The notes under the pieces were generated by a model. That model was not told where the DNA came from, did not search any database, and was given only the letters and a program-made list of their open reading frames with translations. Position numbers and translations under genes: made by a program. Positions 48,588-57,600 of a stretch of DNA of 64,000 nucleotides are shown here, in pieces. The stretch's first letter is position 1; each line of letters starts with the position of its first letter. Source of the stretch: Schizochytrium sp. TIO01 (taxonomy: Eukaryota; Sar; Bigyra; Thraustochytrida; Thraustochytriidae); contig CM015708.1 in the NCBI GenBank assembly GCA_004764695.1, positions 1 to 64,000 of the forward strand. The letters are read 5' to 3'.

Positions 48588-51488
48588 TCAACGAGACGCC
48601 TCTTTCTTCTTCTTACTCATTTTCTTTCCTTTTCCCAGTGGTGACAGACCCATATTCCATCTCTGTCTATCAGACATATGTCTATTCGTCCTGGTCGCTT
48701 CTCGCGCTCTTTCGATAAAAACGTTATCCCCGAAAAAGTTGATCGCAAGATCTGTGTTGTACTCATCAATGACCAAAAAAAAGTCATGGATATCCTCGTG
48801 ACACTGCTGTTCAACACAATTGAGATTGCCGAGTTGTTGACCAAATCCCGAAGCACCTGCCAGTGCAATGTTCCTTGGATCATCACTGCCTCCGCTTGAG
48901 TGGCGCAAGATAGGTTCTGTTACCACTTGCCCATTCCCTGTCTGGCAAACCATCATAATCACAGGTCGGCGGCGACTTTTCCAATCAAGATCCGTGTTGG
49001 ATGCTTGTCGAGCGTTACCTTCAATCTTTTGTTGGCCCAAATTTAGCTCGTCAACCCGGAAGAACCTTTTACATTCATCAATTATTGTTGGGAATGCAGT
49101 ACGTTTGAAGCCGCTCCACAAGAATTGCCTATCTTTCTCAACATCTGCTTTAGACAACTGCTTCGACCTAAAAACGAGTTCTGGAAATACCCCCATTACA
49201 GCCTTCAGATTCATGTTGTCTAATTTAACTCCTTCTTCGCCAGCGGTAGGGTGCTTTACCTGTATCAGGACAGGGACGAAAGCATCATCGCTAGTGAGAT
49301 CTTGCACCGATGTACGACGCATCATCGTCATCACATCAGCGCCAAAACTTTGAACGGGGTAACAAAAAGGTTCGACGAAATCGACACGACCTTGCTTCGA
49401 ATACTTGTCCATACAGTACATCCAGTCCAGCGTACCGTCAATCTTATGGCTGTAATCCCGCACCAATTTTCCACATGATGAAGTATGGGGCATTTCAAGA
49501 TCTTTAAAATGCCTTGCGCGAGAGTCTTCTGCATTGTCTCCGGTAACGACTGACATTGCATCATTTAGCGTATTCTTCATGTTTTTAAAAGCGCATAGCA
49601 TAGTATAATATTCCATATAGACAGCCGATGACCTATTCGGAACTGGTCGTTCTGACAGGATTACATCTCGAACGAAAACAAGCAGAGAGTTGTCATAGAG
49701 AAAGTATTGCAGTGCCGCCTCGAGAATCAGAGGTTCGCTAAACATGACCTGAACCTCGACTCCGTTTTGACTATCTCGTCCCTGCGTCGTAATCACCTCT
49801 TCAACTTGGCACAGTCCGATGTTGACCAGCTCGGGCGTAAAATCACCCGATAATGTGCAGACTTGATCTGTGAACAGATGCGTCAAGAGTGCCTCTTTGA
49901 CCTTTTTGAGTTTCTCGGCATTTGCTTTATCTTGAATCCGTTCGACTGCATTCCGTGCGCTCGAGCTGCCTCCGTAGCGCCAGGATAATCTCGATTCACG
50001 TTCACTCTTCGAGTCAGAACCGAAGGCGTTCAGTTGTGTCATGATCGCAACGAAGCGTCGTATCTGTTGAAGGAACATCGTGTTGAGATCGGTCAGATCA
50101 CCACAGGATCGTAACAGCAAGATATCCATGAATGCAACCGTCCACCTAGGTCTTCCTGTAAGCCACTTGCACGTGTACTCAAGAATGTCATCATCCAAAC
50201 CGCTTAAGTCCAGAATACATTCAAGATAGTTTTTGACACCATTCTTATCGAGTGAAGTAAACGTATAATGCAAGGGTTTATAGTTCGTCCCTTTCCCGGT
50301 CGCACTGGAAAGCTGTGTTTCAATGTGCGTGATCGAGAAACCCGTGCCGGAGAAAATGGGGTGGTGTGTGAGTTGATATTCTTGTATCGTAACGAGCGTT
50401 TTGGAAATTGGCGAGAGTAAAGATCGCTCTTGGTCACGGTCTTCAGAGGAGGCGAAACACCCCATAAATTTGTTTGCTAGTACCTGTGCTTCGTCAAAGG
50501 CTACATTAAACTTGACAGATTTCATCAACTTTTTAATCTCTTTCCAGACGAGTCGCAAGTGCGGGTCTAAATCATCCATTTTTTCGCTCAATTTGGTGAT
50601 TCTGAGACCACCCGATGAAGATTCTGAAATGAATTTTTGGACGAGTAAGTTGAATATATCATTTCCGAAGTAGTGTCTTGGTGCAAGCTGCGCGCGAAGC
50701 CATAGCTCAGGGGTAAGATCTTGCTCGTTATGATTGAGCGCGTCCTGAAGTGCACAGAAAACTAAAAGTCGGAAGAGTACCAGGACGTTTGTGTAGGCTC
50801 CCGCAAGATTACCATTTTCATCTTGTGTGTGTTCTTTGACAACACGATCCAATTCATTGTAAATGACCGAGACATCAGAGCTGCCTGGATTGAGCTTTGG
50901 CGCATCAGCTGCGACGAAATACAGTCCATAGCTTTTCGCAAAGATCTCAAAGATCGATCTGGTCTTTCCGGCACCCGAAGTGCCGTAGAAACCCACCAGT
51001 GAAGCGTGATTGCCATCAACAATATCCTCAAATAATTGGTTCTTGTTAAAACGCCCCAGGAGATTATAAGTAAGAAAATCGGGGGTCGGGGTAGTTGATG
51101 ACAGATTTCGCGGAACCTCGGGACCGGTGGTACGCAGAAGCGTCTTGAATGTGCCTTCGGGCTCGAAAACTTTCACGGATTCGGCGAATGCTCCCGGATT
51201 GTCTCTGATTTGCACAAACATCTCATTCAGGATCTCCGAGATCGGTGACATCACATTGTAAAAACTCTGCAGATCTTGTGCCTCTTTTAGCTTCTTCTCA
51301 GCCCGAGCTATGGACCCAATATAACTTTTGCTTAGATCATTCGAGAGTTGAGGTTGTCGAAGAAGTTTTTCATACTCTTCGATTTTTTCCGCTTGCTCGT
51401 TCACGGTCGTTTCCGCACTCTCGTAGCGGTCGAGCAGACCGTGAAGTGGAGACCTCTCCCACGTCTGCCTTGCTGCGCTGTCCGCCAT
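48588..51488 (-). CDS. Crinkler-like P-loop ATPase with C-terminal nuclease-like region
   Basis: The product has 966 residues from the ATG at 51486-51488; the frame extends to a GTG at 51521. A helical, charged N-terminus (about 1-130) precedes a P-loop NTPase. Walker A is GTSGAGKT at 169-176, followed by RSIFEIF, and Walker B is NVAFDEAQ with Asp332-Glu333. Downstream motifs (IFSGTGFSI and GRPRWTVAF) match the order seen in Crinkler-type STAND-like ATPases. Near 735-750, AFVPVLIQVKHP (Lys745) resembles the core strand of a restriction-nuclease-like fold. The C-terminus is very basic (KGKKMSKKKKE). In eukaryotes such proteins act as effectors or in genomic conflict; here no export signal is visible. 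A tandem array lies directly upstream of its start. Confidence 0.75.
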   Translation of the reverse strand: MADSAARQTWERSPLHGLLDRYESAETTVNEQAEKIEEYEKLLRQPQLSNDLSKSYIGSIARAEKKLKEAQDLQSFYNVMSPISEILNEMFVQIRDNPGAFAESVKVFEPEGTFKTLLRTTGPEVPRNLSSTTPTPDFLTYNLLGRFNKNQLFEDIVDGNHASLVGFYGTSGAGKTRSIFEIFAKSYGLYFVAADAPKLNPGSSDVSVIYNELDRVVKEHTQDENGNLAGAYTNVLVLFRLLVFCALQDALNHNEQDLTPELWLRAQLAPRHYFGNDIFNLLVQKFISESSSGGLRITKLSEKMDDLDPHLRLVWKEIKKLMKSVKFNVAFDEAQVLANKFMGCFASSEDRDQERSLLSPISKTLVTIQEYQLTHHPIFSGTGFSITHIETQLSSATGKGTNYKPLHYTFTSLDKNGVKNYLECILDLSGLDDDILEYTCKWLTGRPRWTVAFMDILLLRSCGDLTDLNTMFLQQIRRFVAIMTQLNAFGSDSKSERESRLSWRYGGSSSARNAVERIQDKANAEKLKKVKEALLTHLFTDQVCTLSGDFTPELVNIGLCQVEEVITTQGRDSQNGVEVQVMFSEPLILEAALQYFLYDNSLLVFVRDVILSERPVPNRSSAVYMEYYTMLCAFKNMKNTLNDAMSVVTGDNAEDSRARHFKDLEMPHTSSCGKLVRDYSHKIDGTLDWMYCMDKYSKQGRVDFVEPFCYPVQSFGADVMTMMRRTSVQDLTSDDAFVPVLIQVKHPTAGEEGVKLDNMNLKAVMGVFPELVFRSKQLSKADVEKDRQFLWSGFKRTAFPTIIDECKRFFRVDELNLGQQKIEGNARQASNTDLDWKSRRRPVIMMVCQTGNGQVVTEPILRHSSGGSDDPRNIALAGASGFGQQLGNLNCVEQQCHEDIHDFFLVIDEYNTDLAINFFGDNVFIERAREATRTNRHMSDRQRWNMGLSPLGKGKKMSKKKKEASR

Positions 51489-51529
51489 CCTTGCCAGCTG
51501 ATGATTTGGGGTTTGCTTCACCCTTTTTT

Positions 51530-52360
51530 ATCATCGAGCGAGTACTATTTAATAATTGTTAAACTTCTTAGCTATTGTATAGCCCATATTTTATTTAAAC
51601 AATCGAGCGAGTACTATTTAATAATTGTTAAACTTCTTAGCTATTGTATAGCCCATTTTTTATTTAAACAATCGAGCGCGTGCTATTTAATAATTGTTAA
51701 ACTTCTTAGCTATTGTATAGCCCATTTTTTATTTAAACAATCGAGCGAGTACTATTTAATAATTGTTAAACTTCTTAGCTATTGTATAGCCCATATTTTA
51801 TTTAAACAATCGAGCGAGTACTATTTAATAATTGTTAAACTTCTTAGCTATTGTATAGCCCTTTTTTATTTAAACAATCGAGCGAGTACTATTTAATAAT
51901 TGTTAAACTTCTTAGCTATTGTATAGCCCTTTTTTATTTAAACAATCGAGCGAGTACTATTTTATAATTGTTCTCGGAAAGTTCCGCCGTGTGTAAACTT
52001 CTTAGCTATTGTATAGCCCATTTTTTATTTAAACAATCGAGCGAGTGAATATAAAATGTGTGTAAACTTCTTAAGTATTGTATAGCCCTTTTTTATTTAA
52101 ACAATCGAGCGAGCGAATATAAAATGTGTGTAAACTTCTTAGCTATTGTATAGCCCATTTTTTATTTAAACAATCGAGCGAGTGAATATAAAATGTGTGT
52201 AAACTTCTTAGCTATTGTATAACCCATTTTTTTTAGCCATTGTTCAGCCTTGTGTAAACTTCTTAAGTATTGTATAGCCATATTTTTTATTAAAACAATC
52301 GAGCGAGTGCAATTTAATAATTGTTCGTTCCGCCTTGTGTAAACTTCTTAAGTATTGTAT
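51530..52360. repeat. ~67-bp tandem repeat, about twelve units
   Basis: Units read AACAATCGAGCGAGTACTAT then TTAATAATTGTTAAACTTCTTAGCTATTGTATAGCC in overlapping form. The first six are near-identical. Later ones replace part of the unit with GAATATAAAATGTGTG or gain TCGTTCCGCCTTGTG. The array runs from the 5' side of the Crinkler-like ATPase gene and would contain its promoter. The 52361-52575 stretch holds no convincing gene. Confidence 0.9.
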
Positions 52361-52575
52361 GGCCCCAATCGAAACTAACAAACAAAAAATCTTGTATTAG
52401 ATGCTTGGATATAATAGTAGACGGCGAAATAAAAACAAGGAGATACTCCGAGAAAGGTGGGAATGAGATGACGCGTAAACGTAGGGATGGATCAGTTCTG
52501 CCGATGAAGCGATCAAGGATCAAAGTTAGATACAACCGAGATATGCTCAAGATTTATAGTTTTGTTTTTTAAAAA

Positions 52576-53103
52576 CTATGTGCAAGTTGTCAGCGTATAA
52601 AGATCAAAGCTGTTTCTGTAGGTATTGAGTACGCGAATCAGTTTCATGACAAGCTGCTGCACAGCATCGTCAACATCGCCGCGGTCAAGCGCGGCCTGTG
52701 CGTCCAGAATGACTTGCTGGAATTCAATGATTCCTGAGAGAAGAACGACCGCTGTTCGATTGTTCGTTTGAGCAGCGACTTGCGAGACTTCATTAGCAAA
52801 AGACTCTTGCTTGAGCTGCTGATACATGTTGCTAACTTCGTAGAGGTACATATAATAGACCACATTTGTAAACTTGGACTCGAATTCATGCTCGAGCATA
52901 TCATCTCTGGACCTCTTCTTTGCAGCCTTTCGCGTCGGCTCAATGTTACTGCTCGCAGCGCCGTCTTGCTCGGAACCAAGATAGACCCGCTGAACGCTGC
53001 GTGCGAGAGAGTCATCATAATCATTGACAAACCGAGACTGAGACGCTTCAAAATGTTGGACTGCCTTATCGATCCAACCAATCACGCTTGTGCGCTGATC
53101 CAT
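52576..53103 (-). CDS. Unknown helical protein with basic patch
   Basis: The product has 175 residues. It appears all-helical, with a basic segment (RKAAKKRSRDD, about 58-68) that could be a nuclear signal. Long amphipathic helices follow. There is no signal peptide, membrane span or metal site. The gene is divergent from the one at 53316, across a 212-base spacer that includes an ATT microsatellite near 53140-53165. The family is unrecognised. Confidence 0.6.
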   Translation of the reverse strand: MDQRTSVIGWIDKAVQHFEASQSRFVNDYDDSLARSVQRVYLGSEQDGAASSNIEPTRKAAKKRSRDDMLEHEFESKFTNVVYYMYLYEVSNMYQQLKQESFANEVSQVAAQTNNRTAVVLLSGIIEFQQVILDAQAALDRGDVDDAVQQLVMKLIRVLNTYRNSFDLYTLTTCT

Positions 53104-53315
53104 TGTTATTAGTATTTAGTTTTATTATTGTTTATTATTTTATTATTATTATTATTATTATTATTACACACGATCAATAAATATATTGATATCCAAGACA
53201 AATTTCCGGTCTGCCGTTGCTTGGCTGATCGACCCTCCCACCAACTATTAAAAAAAAACAAAAACAACAACAATCGAAATCAATCAACTAAACATACAAA
53301 TCTGTTTCGGCCAAG

Positions 53316-54533
53316 ATGCTGCACATCAATCCAGAGCTATTCGCGCTTCTCTATGGCAACGACCAACGAGGCCAGATCTCGCCGAGTGAATTGCTTAGTG
53401 TCACCTTTTGTTTTCATTATGGCGCAGTTCAAAAGGCCGGCGTAGACGCACGCTATGTCGATCGTGCTTTTACACTAGGTCTCGCTACGAGCGAGGAATT
53501 TCATCTCGCTGCCAAATGTGCAGAAGAAGCGAACCAAAAGCAGATTAGCTTTGATGATGCGCTCAAGCTTTTTTATCCGCAGTGGCTCAAGACATCAGAA
53601 GCTAACAGTTCGTTGATGTCGAAAGATACTCAACAATCTGTCATATTTGATGCCGGCGATGATCCAGAAAACGATCCTCTGACAATCAGCGACTATGACC
53701 ATCAGGTTCTGTGCGAGGATCCAAAGTATCCGAACCTGCGCAATATTGTCAGCAATCGCTTGCTCAAAGCGAACTTGCAAATGTATGATCATGATGCACT
53801 CCAATCCGATCTTGAACAATGGAATTCTGAGCAGATTAACACCGACCAGAAGGCAGCCTTTTTGTCAGTCGCGTTTGTTCTGTCTGATTTGCCAATCATC
53901 TGGAAACGATTCAAGTGGTCGGGCTACGGGCTCGACAAGATCTCGCTACATGACGTCGGCTTGTTTGTTTCATGCCAGTCTTTTGCTGAGAACCAGCACG
54001 CAATGATCATGGTCAACTATCTACGAGCCTTTGACACGACGCTCGATGACGCGCGCAGCTCGAAGCTGTTTCAGGTTATCTGTGAGTGGACTCAGCGCAT
54101 GACCAGCCAAGAGGAGCCTGTAGGGCTTGCTCGCAGGATCGTTTATATGATTTGTCTGAAGTCTCTGTTGATCGAAACTGTCATTCAACATTTGATTGAT
54201 CACTTTGAGCGCAAGCAAATCTTGCCCGGCTTTGTTAGTCAGTTGCACAACATTGTACAAGACCAGTCTGCGCAGATCGACTTTTATATTGCGCTGTATG
54301 GCTACTTGAAACAAAGACTTAGTAGCTGGCATCTCAAGGTTATTTTTGATGCAGCGCTAGATCTCTGCCAAGATCTGGTCTGTTCAGATACTCAACAACA
54401 ACAAAAACAAGCTCCGACCTTGTCTTTTAAGCAGCAGCTTTTGCTCAAAGCGAATAGTATCAAGTTGCGACTCGGCTACCAGCCTGCCGAGCATAGAGAT
54501 ATGGTCACCATTTCACCATTTGATCTACTCTAA
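53316..54533 (+). CDS. Unknown helical protein, possibly helical-repeat
   Basis: The product has 405 residues, rich in Leu, Gln and aromatic residues, and reads as a series of helices. No signal peptide or membrane span is seen. Three in-frame ATGs occur in the first ~100 codons; I take the first (53316, in the context AAGATGC). A short Gln/Lys-rich stretch lies near residue 365. Its stop is 76 bases from the stop of the convergent RING-protein gene. No family is recognised. Confidence 0.65.
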   Translation: MLHINPELFALLYGNDQRGQISPSELLSVTFCFHYGAVQKAGVDARYVDRAFTLGLATSEEFHLAAKCAEEANQKQISFDDALKLFYPQWLKTSEANSSLMSKDTQQSVIFDAGDDPENDPLTISDYDHQVLCEDPKYPNLRNIVSNRLLKANLQMYDHDALQSDLEQWNSEQINTDQKAAFLSVAFVLSDLPIIWKRFKWSGYGLDKISLHDVGLFVSCQSFAENQHAMIMVNYLRAFDTTLDDARSSKLFQVICEWTQRMTSQEEPVGLARRIVYMICLKSLLIETVIQHLIDHFERKQILPGFVSQLHNIVQDQSAQIDFYIALYGYLKQRLSSWHLKVIFDAALDLCQDLVCSDTQQQQKQAPTLSFKQQLLLKANSIKLRLGYQPAEHRDMVTISPFDLL

Positions 54534-54609
54534 TTTGTTTTTTTGTTTGTTTGATTTGATCTAGTTTGTATTTGATTAAAATTTATTTTGTATTTGATTT
54601 AGTTTAGAT

Positions 54610-57600
54610 TTAATATACTTCGATGATCTCAATGTCTGTGCTGATACTTACACCATATATTTGCCAGTCATGTAGGTCCGAGTTCACGGTTTTAAAACTC
54701 TTGTCAAAGTGTACAAGTCTGTACTCGGTCCAGTTGCTAGGGCTCTTTTTGACAAATTTAAATTCTGATGGTCTTTCCTGGTTACAGTTCAGACATTTCG
54801 GCGTGCACGGACATCTAAAATGTTCCTTGGTCGGAAAAGTATGATCTAACCAACACTTTAGATGCAGTGCATGGTTTCTATTGACCGAACACGTTCTCAT
54901 GAGCGGGCCACTATTCGCCAACTCGCATTGACAAACTAAACAGTTATCATCGATGCTGCTAGTGTCGAGAACGCGCAAAACCTCGTACATACTCTGGTTA
55001 GAACCATCGATCGAAGTGTGCATGGCTCTAGACTTGTAGATATTAAGCAAGACTTTAGAGAAACAATTCTGCAGCGTTTCGGGCACATAAGTCGCACGGT
55101 CTTCGAACTGTAGCAAACTCTGTTTGATCATTTTGCTACCGAGCGCCATATAAAAACTAATCGGATCGACCTCCTCAAAACTGATCGACGCCGGGTTTTT
55201 CAAGCCGACAGCTTCAAACAGACGAGAAATATTTTGAAACGAGTCGCTGAAAATTTCAGCTGATAGATCCAAAGCCTTGTCTAGATGCATAATTTTCGCA
55301 ATTTTATCTCCGTCATTTAAACTGCTGTTGTCTTCTCCAAATGGTTGATTGATGAAAATGTCCTTTATCTTGTTGTGTAAACCGCGACTCATCTTGTAGT
55401 TTTGGCGGTCGGCCAGAGCCAGCGAAAGCTCTGGTGTATGATCATTGAGCCATATAATCAAATTTATTGCATCTGAATGATCCATGATATCTGAAAAATA
55501 TAACTTGTTGTCGGTCGATTGAAAAATAATTCTGATTTGGTCCCCGCGGTTATCAGGATCGGTCGTATACTTGATACTGAAGCGCGTGTAACCATTCAAT
55601 AGTCTCGACTCAATATCACTGGCCCGTCGGAGTCCGTGTTTCTTTACACAGATCTCATTGAAAGCGGTTACAAACAATAGATCATTCTCGAGCTCAGTGA
55701 TTTTGTCGAGAATCATTGACCTGTTCAACCAGATAAACTCTGCAATCTCCTGCGTGTGATCGAGATTTTTTTTATGATCGTACTCGTCAATATCTCTTCG
55801 CACATGATGCATCCAGATCAGTCGAATAAAGTTTTCAAGCGAGTTCAGACTTGCACGAGTTGACTGTCTAACATCCACATATTTTCTGGTATCAAACAAT
55901 GCAGGCAATTGCGAATGTTGCTCGCGCTTGCGCTTCAAACGTTGTTTCAAAGCGAAACACTCAAACACTTCTTCGATCGCTTGATCACTGATTAATTCAG
56001 CAGACTCGACCAGGATATCGGTCGACTTTTCAATCAGCGTTGTCAGCTTTGTGCATAACTCATGGTTGTTAATAACTGGGTTGTACCACTTCTTATCATC
56101 TGTATCTGTCGTCAGAATAGTATAACAGACAGAGAACAGGTTGCGCAACTTGGACAGTCGCAGCTTGATAGATTCGCCACGCAGGTCTTCTGAGAGTTGA
56201 TTGTTTTTGAGAGTTTCGTACGCGACTGAGATGTCGGCGTATCTTGTTTCTGAAACAATCAGAGATTCGCACATCGGGATACAGACCAGCGAATCGTTTG
56301 TAAGCTTGTATTCGGCCGGTGCATCGGTCAGCATCTCGATCAATTTGCGAGCGATCGGTTTGATCTTTTTCGAAAAATGCTCTATATGAAGTTTTAGACT
56401 AGCATTGATAAGATCACCGTTCATAACCGTGAACAACAGGTTATTATGTTTGTTCAGATTAACCTTTGATTCGCAGATATGACGCATCACCAGATTTGCC
56501 AAATGCGCGAGCTTTCGACATGACATTTCAGCTTCTTCCTGATATATTTCACAAACAGCACGGATAAGTTCATAAGACAGTTCAGAAGTAGAGGGCTTCT
56601 CCACAATCGACTGCTCAGTGCAAATAACCATGAACTTCTTGGTCAGAGTTGCGAGCTGGGGCTCGTTCATTTCGACCTGGCCGAACTTAAAGATGTACAT
56701 CGAGATTACTTTATTGATTCTGCGCAGATCGGGCGATTGTGCTCTCAGACGACCGATTAAGAACTCCAGAAATCCGAGCAGCGTTGAGTCGAAAACAGAG
56801 CCGTTGATCTTATCGATTATTTGATATAGTGCAAGGCACCTTTCTTGGATCAGATCGAGACTCATCATTGGCCCTTCAAAGTCAGTGCCATTGACGAATG
56901 TAGTCACTAAGAAGTGTCTGCCACCCTGGACCTGAAACTTCATCATCCTACGCGCTTCTGAAACGGCATCCTTTGATATATCATTATTTCTGGATAGCTG
57001 CGAACAACAAGCGCTTATCTCAGAAAGTCGTTGTTTCAGAAGCGCGAACTTTCTGATCTGCTTCAAGTCCTCTTTTTTGATATTTGGCACTGCGCCGAAG
57101 TTTTCGATATTTCTTTTCAGAAAATCCTCAACACTTGACTCGAGAGACCTCTTTTCGTTAAGATTAACCCTGAGACTAACACAATACTTGCAGTGTTCAT
57201 CGCAAATTTCCGCTGTCTCTTTAACAAATACTAATAGCGGTCCGTCTTCTGTATCAGAACCATTAGTAGCTCTCGATTGATGTGACTGAACAGCAGCTAT
57301 CGGTTGATGGTTAGCAGCAGCTATCGGTTGATGATTACCAGCAGCTGTCGATTGATGTGACTGAGCAGCAGCTGTCGATTGATGTGACTGAACAGCAGCT
57401 GTCGGTTGACGTGACTGTACAGCAGCTGTCGATTGATGTGACTGAGCAGCAGCTGTCGATTGACGTGACTGTACAGCAGCTGTCGATTGATGTGACTGAG
57501 CAGCAGCTGTCGATTGATGTGACTGAACAGCAGCTATCGGTTGATGATTACCAGCAGCTGTCGATTGACGTGACTGAACAGCAGCTGTCGATTGATGTGA

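Noticed and set aside
52321-52572. 83-codon + strand frame and overlapping 78-codon minus-strand frame after the 67-bp array
   Set aside because: Neither shows a family motif, and the + frame begins without ATG inside the last repeat unit; support is too weak to call a gene.
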